Program-made: the position numbers and the translations under genes
The notes under the pieces: generated by a model
What the model was told of the DNA's origin: nothing
Databases searched by the model: none
What the model saw: the letters and a program-made list of their open reading frames with translations, nothing else
NCBI GenBank assembly: GCA_947632625.1
Contig: CANRPZ010000027.1
Span: 1-13,313, forward strand
Direction: 5' to 3'
DNA length: 13,313 bases
Source of the DNA: an uncultured Bacilli bacterium
GTDB lineage: Bacteria; Bacillota_I; Bacilli_A; RF39; UBA660
Shown: positions 1 through 7,900 of the stretch, piece by piece
How positions within the stretch are numbered: position 1 is the stretch's first letter
How the letters are laid out: each line of letters starts with the position of its first letter

Positions 1-929
1 GGGAAAGAGGACCCCAAGGAATAGAAGGTGTTCAGGGACCACGTGGAGAAATAGGTCCACAAGGTATACCTGGAGAAACTGGACCAACAGGACCTCGTGG
101 TATAGATGGAACCAGCGTTACTATATTAGGTTATTATGATTCCTATTCAGAATTAGTAAATGCTCATCCAAACGGAGTTCCTGGAAATTCTTATTTGGTG
201 GGGGACTCTTTATACGTTTGGTCAGAGGAAACAAAAACGTGGCAAAATGTTGGAATGATCCGAGGACCCGAAGGGGTACAAGGTAAAATTGGTCCAACAG
301 GTCCAACAGGTCCTAAAGGAGAGATTGGTCCTCAAGGTGTATCCGGAGAACAAGGAGTTCAAGGAATTCCAGGACCAGAGGGACCGATTGGTCCAACGGG
401 GGAAAGAGGACCACAAGGTATTCCTGGACCACTTGAAATTCCATCAGCAATGTTTGTGACCACTAGTGAAGATTTGAATAGTGGTGGAACTCGTGTAGAA
501 CCGGGATATTCTATTCCTATTGCCAATGAAACATTAGATACGGACAATAATTTTTATTTTAGTAATGTAAATAATACCTTAACTTTTTATAATTCAGGTT
601 TATATAGAGTGGATATGTTTATACAAGCGAAAACAACCATTAATGTAAGTGCTCAACCTGGTTATAATATTATTTCTGTTGGATTAAAAAAAGTTGGTAG
701 GGATGAACCAACGATTTATGTAGGAAACTCTATTGTAGGAAATACAAATACGCCAACTTTACTTGTTGCTACTGGCTATATTAATTTAACTTATCCAAAT
801 GAATGGTTTGAAATTGTAAATACAGGAAAATATCCAATTCTTGTGTCAAGTCCAGATGTAGAAGATACAGCATCTGAATCCTCTTTCGTTAGCCAAGCTG
901 TTAACATTTTTATTCAAAAAATTCGATAA
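1..929 (+). CDS. Collagen-like repeat surface protein, 5'-truncated by the window edge
   Basis: The reading frame is open from the first full codon at base 3, so the 5' end lies outside the window. The visible protein has a Gly-X-Y collagen stretch, a non-collagen spacer of about 50 residues (encoded near 110-255, with the motif pattern GYYDSYSELVNAHP then SYLVGDSLYVW), a second Gly-X-Y stretch (about 258-432, rich in GPTGPTGP and GPQG), and a C-terminal domain of about 165 residues ending at the TAA at 927-929. The C-terminal region is beta-rich (for example NSGLYRVDMFIQA, then a final VNIFIQKIR strand). It resembles the trimerising TNF/C1q-like jelly-roll heads of BclA-type spore or surface collagens. 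The spacer type recurs in Bacillota collagen-like proteins. An internal ATG or GTG near 195 should not be taken as the start, because Gly-X-Y repeats continue upstream in frame. The likely role is a trimeric filament on the cell or spore surface; the anchoring region is not visible. Confidence 0.88.
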   Translation, partial: ERGPQGIEGVQGPRGEIGPQGIPGETGPTGPRGIDGTSVTILGYYDSYSELVNAHPNGVPGNSYLVGDSLYVWSEETKTWQNVGMIRGPEGVQGKIGPTGPTGPKGEIGPQGVSGEQGVQGIPGPEGPIGPTGERGPQGIPGPLEIPSAMFVTTSEDLNSGGTRVEPGYSIPIANETLDTDNNFYFSNVNNTLTFYNSGLYRVDMFIQAKTTINVSAQPGYNIISVGLKKVGRDEPTIYVGNSIVGNTNTPTLLVATGYINLTYPNEWFEIVNTGKYPILVSSPDVEDTASESSFVSQAVNIFIQKIR

Positions 930-959
930 AAAGTAGCTAATAGAAAAAACTAAAAACTT

Positions 960-996
960 TTCTAAAATTTAAATTATAAATTAGAATCTTTTTTAT
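960..996 (+). terminator. Possible weak terminator after the collagen-like gene
   Basis: TTCTAAAATTT (960-970) can pair with AAATTAGAA (978-986), leaving a two-base bulge, and is followed by CTTTTTT. The stem is AT-only apart from one pair, so this is weak evidence. Confidence 0.3.
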
Positions 997-1007
997 AAAT
1001 ATATTTA

Positions 1008-1016
1008 TGTTATAAT
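1008..1016 (+). promoter_or_regulatory. Extended -10 promoter for the radical SAM operon
   Basis: TGTTATAAT is a perfect extended -10 (TGn plus TATAAT at 1011-1016), 23 bases before the start codon at 1040. No good -35 hexamer is seen, as is common for extended -10 promoters. The short leader still contains a GGAG Shine-Dalgarno at 1026-1029. Confidence 0.6.
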
Positions 1017-1039
1017 ATTTTTTATGGAGCTCTGATAGT

Positions 1040-2041
1040 ATGTTAAAAGTGGTAAAAATAGAACTTACAAATAAATGTTTTAGGAATTGTAAACACTGCT
1101 CTAGTAGCGCTACTCATAATATTAATCATTTAAAAGAACTAAATTTTGAAGATGTATCTAAAGTGATTAAAGAAGCAAAAATAATGGGTGCGGAAACTAT
1201 AGTTTTTACAGGCGGAGAGCCACTACTATACGACAGAATTCCTGAACTTGTTGAATTAACATCAAAATTAAAGATGAAATCTACTATTTATACTTTTGCT
1301 TTTAGAACAAATGAAACTTTAAATAAATATCGAAATTTGATTGATTTAGGTTTAAATAAAATAGTTTATTCAATTGCTGATTCGCTATCTAGTGAGGAAG
1401 ATAAATCTGTTTATGAAAAAGTCGAATTTTTTGATAAAGTTTTTAAAAACAATAATGCAAAATTAGGATTTCATTATACTGTTACAAAAGATTCTTTTGC
1501 AAGATTAGAAGATATAATTGCTGAAACTCTTGCTAGTTTTAAAAATAAACAATATTTTGATAAGATTAGCTTATTAAGATTCGTTCCTCATGGTAAGGGA
1601 ACAACAAATATGGATTTATCTAAAGAAGAGTTAGTAGCTATTAAACGTCTTTATTTAAATTCAAAATATAAAGATAGAATTAGATTAGGTACACCTTGGA
1701 ATATATTAGGAATTAAAAATACGCCTTGTACTATTGCAGATGAGGTAATGGTTATTGGTTTTGATGGTATCGCCTATCCTTGTGATTCAATTAAGTATTT
1801 CACTAAATTAGGTATTAGTGGAAATATAAAGGATAATTCATTAATGGAAATGTATAATTCAGATTATTTTCGTGATATACGCCAATTTAAATTCGATAAT
1901 TCTTGTTCTAATTGTTCTCAATATTCCATATGTAAAAACGGATGTATCGGTCAAAAGATAATTGCCAATTATGATGAAAAAGATGAAGAGTTAACATTAA
2001 AAAAATGTATTACTACAAGAGATCCAAAATGTATGAGGTAA
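1040..2041 (+). CDS. Radical SAM enzyme with C-terminal SPASM domain
   Basis: This 333-residue protein carries the radical SAM [4Fe-4S] motif CX3CX2C at Cys13, Cys17 and Cys20, and the SAM-binding FTGGEP at 56-61. The C-terminal part has Cys230, Cys248, then CX2CX5CX3C at Cys289, Cys292, Cys298 and Cys302, and Cys323. That pattern is a SPASM domain expected to hold auxiliary Fe-S clusters. Between them lies LLRFVPHGKG (178-187), a loop seen in this subgroup. Family knowledge: such enzymes start radical chemistry with 5'-deoxyadenosyl and modify peptides, sugars or nucleotide-derived substrates. Only four bases separate it from the next gene, whose Shine-Dalgarno lies in this gene's last codons, so the two are co-translated. 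Because the partner belongs to a DNA-base hypermodification family, I infer a base- or nucleotide-directed reaction; a peptide substrate is the alternative, although no precursor peptide gene is visible. Start ATG 1040 has GGAG ten bases upstream; an ATG at 1024 stops at once. Confidence 0.93.
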   Translation: MLKVVKIELTNKCFRNCKHCSSSATHNINHLKELNFEDVSKVIKEAKIMGAETIVFTGGEPLLYDRIPELVELTSKLKMKSTIYTFAFRTNETLNKYRNLIDLGLNKIVYSIADSLSSEEDKSVYEKVEFFDKVFKNNNAKLGFHYTVTKDSFARLEDIIAETLASFKNKQYFDKISLLRFVPHGKGTTNMDLSKEELVAIKRLYLNSKYKDRIRLGTPWNILGIKNTPCTIADEVMVIGFDGIAYPCDSIKYFTKLGISGNIKDNSLMEMYNSDYFRDIRQFKFDNSCSNCSQYSICKNGCIGQKIIANYDEKDEELTLKKCITTRDPKCMR

Positions 2042-2045
2042 GTAT

Positions 2046-2981
2046 ATGAAAGTAAGGCAAGAGGTATACGATTTATATTGGTATTTTGCGTGTGAAAGGC
2101 AAAAAATATTTTGGAAGAAAAGAAATGGAGAAGCTCCTCCCTGGACAGATGATAAAATATTACAAGAGTATAAGTTTTGTAATAGTTATAGAGTCAATGA
2201 TCGAGTTAGTCAATATTTATTGCAAAATGTAATTTATAATGGTAAAAGATATTCTAAAGAGGATATGATATTTAGAATAGTACTATTTAAGCTATTTAAT
2301 AAGGAATCTACTTGGGAATTATTATTAAAACACTTTTCTGATATTACATTAAAAACCTTTGATATAAAAAAATATTCTGAAATATTAGAGAATGCTTTAA
2401 AAAATGGAATTAAAATCTATAATGATGCTTATATAAGTTGTGCAAATAAAGCATTCGGATATAATAGAAAACATGATAACCATTTAGCACTCCTTAATAA
2501 AATGTTTAAAGAAGATAAAATACAATATAAAATTATAAAATGTAAAACTATGGAAGAAGCATTTACTCTTATTAAAAGTTATCCATTGATAGGTAATTTT
2601 ATGGCGTATCAAATTGTAACAGATATTAATTATAGCGAGGCTGTAAACTTTAAAGAAGATGAATTTACTGTTGCAGGCCCTGGATCGATTCGTGGAATTA
2701 TGAAATGTTTTATTGATAAGGGAAAAATGAGTGATGAAGATATTATTCGTTATATGTATGAACATCAAGACGAAGAATTTAAAAGGCTAAATTTAGAATT
2801 TAAGAGAATTGGTAATAGACCTTTACAATTAATCGATTGCCAAAATATATTTTGTGAATTAGATAAGTATTGTAGACAAGCTATGCCCGAATTAAAATCT
2901 AATAGAATAAGAATTAAAAAACATTACATACCTAAAAAAGAAAAAATTAATTATATATATCCACCCAAATGGAATTTATAA
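2046..2981 (+). CDS. HMUDK_hel / aGPT-PPlase-family protein (predicted DNA base hypermodification or hypermodified base processing)
   Basis: This 311-residue protein matches my recollection of the conserved blocks of the family named '5-hmdU DNA kinase helical domain' or 'alpha-glutamyl/putrescinyl thymine pyrophosphorylase'. The blocks are an N-terminal ER-KR-PPWTDD run (about 17-36), NSYR then DRVSQYL (46-58), FKLFNKESTW (81-90), FMAYQIVTDINYS (185-197), AGPGSIRG (210-217) and LIDCQNIFCELDKY (262-275). The middle blocks resemble a helix-hairpin-helix DNA-glycosylase-like fold. In thymidine-hypermodifying phages, relatives phosphorylate 5-hydroxymethyl-dU in DNA or displace the resulting pyrophosphate with an amine. 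No P-loop kinase domain is present, so the usual database name 'nucleotide kinase' may mislead. The Shine-Dalgarno GAGGT overlaps the stop codon of the radical SAM gene, and a terminator follows directly. The two genes therefore form a closed operon. Family call is fairly firm; substrate and reaction are inferred. Confidence 0.78.
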   Translation: MKVRQEVYDLYWYFACERQKIFWKKRNGEAPPWTDDKILQEYKFCNSYRVNDRVSQYLLQNVIYNGKRYSKEDMIFRIVLFKLFNKESTWELLLKHFSDITLKTFDIKKYSEILENALKNGIKIYNDAYISCANKAFGYNRKHDNHLALLNKMFKEDKIQYKIIKCKTMEEAFTLIKSYPLIGNFMAYQIVTDINYSEAVNFKEDEFTVAGPGSIRGIMKCFIDKGKMSDEDIIRYMYEHQDEEFKRLNLEFKRIGNRPLQLIDCQNIFCELDKYCRQAMPELKSNRIRIKKHYIPKKEKINYIYPPKWNL

Positions 2982-2995
2982 GTTTTGGGTTTATT

Positions 2996-3027
2996 AAAAG
3001 CAGTTTTGAAAATCTTAACTGCTTTTT
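2996..3027 (+). terminator. Rho-independent terminator between convergent genes
   Basis: AAAAGCAGTT (2996-3005) pairs perfectly with AACTGCTTTT (3017-3026) around an 11-base loop, with Ts following. On the minus strand the stem is also followed by a short T run. It probably ends both the radical SAM operon and the converging gene at 3049-4065. Confidence 0.8.
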
Positions 3028-3048
3028 ATATTTTATCTGATACTTTTT

Positions 3049-4065
3049 TTAATCGATGTCTATAAAAGATATGCGTCTTCTTTCTAAATAGGATTCTTTT
3101 TCTTTTTTCATTGTTTCGTTTGTTATATCGGCATTGGAATCGATTATTTTATTTTCAAAATTTTCTCCAAAAAGTTGAATTTGTATCAATAAATTTTTCA
3201 TTTGTTCTAATAAATTTGTTAAATCTTGATTCTTTTTTATTTCATCGTTTCTTTCAAAAATATTTTTTAAATAATCAAAATATGTTTGTAAATCACTAGT
3301 AGAAATAGAAAAGTCTATAGAATCTCTTATCGCTTCATATTCTTCTTTTTTCTTTTCTGCTAAATTTTTTATAATTTCTAGAGCAGAACCTAACTCTATT
3401 TTATTTGGTAATCGGTTTGAATCAAAAATCAAACAATTTAATTCTATATTTCTATTTTTATCCTCTATTTGTGCTTTTTCATTAGTTCTTAAATTTATTT
3501 GATAACACGAATTTGTTGTTTTATATTTAATTGGATTTGTTAAATAGGTCGGCTCAATTTCCATATTTTCCAAATATGCAAAATCTCTATAATCAGAATT
3601 ATAAAGTTTATATTCTAGTTTTGTAAAATCTAATCTTTCATCAAAATTAATTTTGTCGATTCCAAGACTTTTAATTTTTAAAATTACGGCTTGTATTGTT
3701 TCTATATCCTTTTTATGTGCTTCTATATATTGATAATAGTAATCTTCTGCTAGATTTTTATTACGTATTCCTTTTGAATCATAATTATCAATAGTAAAAT
3801 TATTTAAGCAGGAATAATTCATTATTGTATCGATTGTATGTTTATGTTTTTGGATAAATTCTTTATATTTTTTAGGGATTAAAACCTTTTTTCCTTGTAT
3901 ACTAAAATAAACCTTTCGTATCAAATTTTTATTTCTTTTAGATTTAATTAATTTTTCTAAATCATCACAAAATAATTTATAATCTTCTTCAATTTCACAT
4001 AGAGCAATCAAATGGTTGGTATTGATTTCTTTACCATTTTTTTGAAATATTTCCAAATATGTCAT
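3049..4065 (-). CDS. Unrecognised 338-residue protein, charged and probably helical
   Basis: I do not recognise a family. The protein has no signal peptide or membrane segment. It is Lys/Glu/Asn/Ile-rich, with a likely helical or coiled-coil C-terminal half (about 225-310: long runs of Glu, Lys and Leu such as AEKKKEEYEAIRDS). A central part (about 150-220) contains more beta-like segments, including SCYQINLRTNEKAQIEDKNR. The ATG at 4065 has an excellent GGAGG six bases upstream (4072-4076 on this strand). It sits between two accessory operons, convergent with the radical SAM pair and divergent from the small split gene at 4207. Its own promoter suggests an independent cargo gene. A regulatory or defence-accessory role is only a guess from location. 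Confidence 0.8.
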   Translation of the reverse strand: MTYLEIFQKNGKEINTNHLIALCEIEEDYKLFCDDLEKLIKSKRNKNLIRKVYFSIQGKKVLIPKKYKEFIQKHKHTIDTIMNYSCLNNFTIDNYDSKGIRNKNLAEDYYYQYIEAHKKDIETIQAVILKIKSLGIDKINFDERLDFTKLEYKLYNSDYRDFAYLENMEIEPTYLTNPIKYKTTNSCYQINLRTNEKAQIEDKNRNIELNCLIFDSNRLPNKIELGSALEIIKNLAEKKKEEYEAIRDSIDFSISTSDLQTYFDYLKNIFERNDEIKKNQDLTNLLEQMKNLLIQIQLFGENFENKIIDSNADITNETMKKEKESYLERRRISFIDID

Positions 4066-4083
4066 AAAAAACCTCCGTCTGAT

Positions 4084-4092
4084 ATTCTATCA
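4084..4092 (-). promoter_or_regulatory. Extended -10 promoter for the minus-strand gene
   Basis: Read on the minus strand this is TGATAGAAT (TGn plus TAGAAT at 4089-4084), about 19 bases upstream of the ATG at 4065 and just before the GGAGG site. No convincing -35 is visible. Confidence 0.5.
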
Positions 4093-4158
4093 TATTTTTA
4101 ATTAAACGAAGCTAAAAATATTAACAATTTTAATTATATCTTTCTTTTTTTATAAAAA

Positions 4159-4167
4159 TGTTATAGA
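4159..4167 (+). promoter_or_regulatory. Possible extended -10 promoter for the split small gene
   Basis: TGTTATAGA (TGn plus TATAGA at 4162-4167) lies 40 bases before the ATG at 4207, in the divergent intergenic region. No clear -35 is seen. Confidence 0.4.
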
Positions 4168-4206
4168 ATAGCAATAAATTTATTGAGGTATAGGGGGAGG
4201 CGTTAT

Positions 4207-4567
4207 ATGAATATTTCTACGAAGAAAATTTATAATACTTTACGAAATTATTTAAAAAAACAATTAACTGGTAATTTAGGAAAAGTAGTGGAAGAAAAAA
4301 ATAAACTAATTTGTTATGTAAAAAAAGGAAAAATTAAAAAAGATAAATATAAATGTGTAATTGCTTGCTTTGGTATAGCAGAAGAAAAAAAATTAGCAGA
4401 AGCTTTCGAGTTAAATAAATCTATTTGTTACATAATTGATGATATGGAAATCGAAAAAAACATTACAATTAAAAAAAGTAGATGATCCATTCATTGAAAA
4501 TTATAAAAATGCACTAAATAATCAATCAATTTATAAAAGTTTAAAAAATAAAAATTATCTAAAGTAA
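4207..4567 (+). pseudogene. Small unknown gene split by a frame change at A7 tracts
   Basis: The best start is ATG 4207, preceded by GGGGGAGG at 4193-4200; an in-frame TTG at 4183 lies upstream of that ribosome site and is unlikely. As written, the protein is 92 residues and stops at TGA 4483-4485. In the +1 frame a protein-like tail continues to TAA 4565-4567 (KVDDPFIENYKNALNNQS, then IYKSLKNKNYLK). Two A7 runs lie just before the stop, at 4454-4460 and 4471-4477; losing one A from either would join the frames into a protein of about 119 residues. It could be a real one-base insertion, an assembly error in a homopolymer, or transcriptional slippage on A7. I do not recognise a family. The protein is Lys-rich with a hydrophobic, probably alpha/beta core (KYKCVIACFGIAEEKKLA, SICYIIDD). 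Confidence 0.6.
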
Positions 4568-4569
4568 AG

Positions 4570-4598
4570 AAAATAGAGTTTTTAACAGGTCTATTTTT
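4570..4598 (+). terminator. Possible terminator after the split gene
   Basis: AAAATAGA (4570-4577) pairs with TCTATTTT (4590-4597), followed by one more T. The stem is short and AT-rich. It lies just after the TAA at 4567. Confidence 0.35.
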
Positions 4599-4642
4599 GA
4601 CTGAATTTTTTATTTAAGTCATTTATTAGGAAAAATTTATTG

Positions 4643-4648
4643 TATAAT
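4643..4648 (+). promoter_or_regulatory. -10 box for the helicase operon
   Basis: A perfect TATAAT, preceded by TTG, lies 63 bases upstream of the GTG start at 4711. No good -35 sits at 16-18 bases; TTGACT at 4597-4602 is too far away. AGTCA-type elements lie on both sides of it, at 4598-4621 and 4677-4690. Confidence 0.45.
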
Positions 4649-4710
4649 TATATAAACGCAAATGCCAAAATAAAAGAAGTCATTTGATTATCAGTAAAGG
4701 ATGTGAAAAA

Positions 4711-4968
4711 GTGATTAAAACAATTGGTAAAGTAATTGATGTATATATACCAGAACAATATAAAAATGGGGAACTATTAAGTGCTATGGATAGAACGAAT
4801 ATTGGTTTTAAGGTAATAACTCAAGATGGGGTAAAAGACATTGTATTAGAAGCCAATGAAATTAATGCCAAAATAATGAAAAATGATAAAGTTTTAATTA
4901 TCGAGCAAGATATATCAGGAAAGCATTTTGTTGATATTGAAGCTTTTGATGGTGATAATTATGAATAA
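4711..4968 (+). CDS. Small beta-rich protein coupled to the helicase
   Basis: I assign the start to GTG 4711, which has AAAGGA at 4696-4701. A TTG at 4684 in the same frame would put that site inside the gene. The product is 85 residues. Alternating hydrophobic segments (IKTIGKVIDVYIP, NIGFKVITQDG, VKDIVLEA, DKVLIIEQDI, KHFVDIEAF) suggest a small beta barrel such as an OB- or SH3-like fold; this is inferred from pattern only. No known family is recognised. It overlaps the helicase start by eight bases, which indicates translational coupling and a likely stoichiometric or regulatory partnership with the helicase. No nuclease motif is visible. Confidence 0.75.
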   Translation: MIKTIGKVIDVYIPEQYKNGELLSAMDRTNIGFKVITQDGVKDIVLEANEINAKIMKNDKVLIIEQDISGKHFVDIEAFDGDNYE

Positions 4969-7900
4969 TAATAAATTTCAAACAGTCGGTTTATATAACC
5001 ATAATGCTGCTAGTTATAAAAAAATAAAATCTGCATTCGAAAATGGCGAAGATGTCGTTGGAATTGTCCATGCAACAGGAACGGGTAAGTCATATAACGC
5101 ATTACAACTTGCTTATGATAATAAAGATAAAAAAATAGTTTATGTAGTCCCATCAAACGGAATTATTGAACATATAAAAAAGATAATAGAAGATAATCCA
5201 AATTTAGATTTAAAAAGGGATTTTCCCAATTTAGAGTTTAGAACATATCAAAGTTTTGTATCTTTATCAAAAGAGGAAATCCGAGATATAAATTGTGATT
5301 TATTAATTTTAGATGAATTCCATCATATTGGGGCACCTGTTTGGGGTGCAAGAATTAATACTATGATCGAAACTCATCCTAGAATAAAAATATTTGGTAT
5401 GACAGCGTATACCATAAGAGATAGAGGAACATCTTATGAAAGAGATATGGCTAATTCCGATACCGATGAATTATTCTCAAGTAAGATAAAAAGTAGATAT
5501 GACTTATGTGATGCTATGATAGATGGGGTGCTCCCTAAACCTATATATAAAAGTGCTTATACTAATTTATACGATTTGGAAAGTAAATTAGAGGAAAGAG
5601 TACAAAGGCTAGATGCTTCTAAAAAAGAATATCAAGAATATATGTCTATTTTATTGGATGTTAAAAGAAGAATCCATGAAGCTCCAAGTATTCCCAATAT
5701 TTTAAGAAAAAATATTAAGCCAAATGGAAAATATATTTATTTCTGTCCACCTTGTGTAGAAGATGGAACTAATGATATTGAAACAATTAAAAAACAAGCA
5801 ATAGAATGGTTTAAACAATTTGTTCCAGAAGAAAATATAATTTTTTATACATCAACAAGTGATATGGGTGAAGAGGGCAAGCTAAATCGTGATGCTTTTT
5901 ATGATGATGTTACACTGGATGGTGAAAAGGTTGATAATAAACTCCGCATAATGTTTGCCATAAATCAATATAACGAAGGAATTCATGCTCCTAATATTGA
6001 TGGTGTTATTATGGGACGTGGCACAACATCTGATATTGTCTATTTTGAACAGTTAGGTAGAGCACTAGCTGTTCGTGGAAATACTAAAGATATGTTTCTT
6101 AAATTAGAAAAACATTCAATAGAAGAATTAATGAAAATGTGTAAAAAAAGAAATATTCCCGTTAAAGAAAATACGTCTAAAGAAAAGTTAATTGAAAAAT
6201 TAATTGCTCCAGTCGTAATTGATTTAACTAATAACTATAATTTTATTAAAGAACTTGAAAATAATTTAAAAAATCGAACTAAGGACATACAAAGTAGAAG
6301 ATTAAATAATTATAGAGATATAAAAATAAGGGATGCATCATTTGATATCGAAATAGAAAATCAAAATTTATTTGAAATGTTGAGATATGTATATGATAGA
6401 TTAATAAAAACATGGGAAGATTATTATGAAATTGCAAAAGCCTATTATGAACATTACAATAATTTAGAAATCCCTATTTATTTTAAAACGAATGACGGAT
6501 TTACCTATGATGAGAATGGTATAAAACTTGGTGCTTGGATAAGTAGACAAAGGCTAAACTTTTCAGATTTATCACAAGAAAGACAACAATTATTACAATC
6601 CATAGGATTTATACTAAATGTAAATGAAGAAAATTGGCAAAAAAATTATGAATTAGCAAAAAATTATTATGAAAAACATAGAAATCTAGAAATTCCTCAA
6701 AATTTTAAAACGAATGACGGATTTACCTATGATGAGAATGGTATAAAACTTGGCGCTTGGATAAGTAGACAACGAACAAGCTTTTTAGATTTATCACAAA
6801 AAAAACAACAATTATTACAATCCATAGGATTTGTATTAAATCCCCGCGACAAAAATTGGCAAAAAAATTATGAATTAGTAAAAAATTATTATGAAAAACA
6901 TAGAAATCTAGAAATTCCTCAAAATTTTAAAACGAATGACGGATTTACCTATGATGAGAATGGTACAAAACTTGGAATTTGGATAAATAAACAAAGGCTA
7001 AACTTTTCAGATTTATCACAAGAAAGACAAAAATTATTACAATCCATAGGATTTGTATTAAATCTCCGCGACAAAAATTGGCAAAGAAATTATCAATTAG
7101 CAAAAAACTACTATGAAAAACATGGAAATCTAGAAATTCCTCAAAATTTTAAAACAAAGGATGGATTTACTTACGATGAAAATGGCACAAGTCTTGGCAC
7201 TTGGATAAGTAATCAACGAAAAAACTTTTTAGTTTTATCTCAAGAAAATCAACAATTATTACATACTATAGGATTTATATTAAATCCGCACGACAAAAAT
7301 TGGCAAAGAAATTATCAATTAGCAAAAAACTATTATGAAACACATGGAAATTTAGAAATTCCTCAAAGTTTTAACACGAATGACGGATTTACTTATGATG
7401 AGAATGGTATAAAACTTGGCACTTGGATAAGTAGACAAAGGCTAAACTTTTCAGATTTATCACAAGAAAACCAACAATTATTACATACTATAGGATTTAT
7501 TATATTAAGTCCTCGCGACAAAAATTGGCAAAGAAATTATCAATTAGCAAAAAACTATTATGAAAAACATGGAAATTTAGAAGTGCCTTTCAAATTTAAA
7601 ACAAAGGATGGATTTACTTACGATGAAAATGGTACAAAACTTGGAATTTGGATAAATAATCAAAGAGCTCGTGTAAATCCAGAGAGTGAAAAAGGAAAAT
7701 ATCTTTTAAGTATAGGAATGCAATGGAATATAACTCAAAATATGGAGAAGATTGCTAACCTATGTAAAGTGTATAATATTAATCAAATAAAAAATAAATC
7801 TATTCTTAATCATATTTCAATTCAAGAACTACAATCTAAAATTGAATTTCTTAATTCAAATAATATTCCTATAGTAGATGAAAATGGCTTATTAATGGAT

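Noticed and set aside
1040..2041. A peptide-modifying (RiPP or sactipeptide) maturase
   Set aside because: No precursor peptide gene or transporter is seen nearby, and the coupled partner belongs to a DNA-base modification family; not fully excluded.
2484..2768. Minus-strand frames within the aGPT-PPlase-like gene and other antisense frames
   Set aside because: They are antisense shadows of well-supported genes, with no ribosome sites.
4183..4206. TTG start for the small split gene
   Set aside because: It would place the strong GGGGGAGG ribosome site inside the gene; ATG 4207 fits it well.
4483..4485. TGA read as Trp (Mollicutes code)
   Set aside because: Trp is TGG throughout the intact genes and none of them contains an in-frame TGA; the tail after 4485 is in a different frame, so recoding would not explain it.
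4928..4960. Upstream ATG for the helicase
   Set aside because: It has no ribosome site and would overlap the previous gene by about 40 bases; homology-like sequence begins just after ATG 4961.
6413..7735. A CRISPR-like or satellite repeat array
   Set aside because: The period is 222 bases, fully in frame, and translates to helicase-associated domains; there are no spacers.
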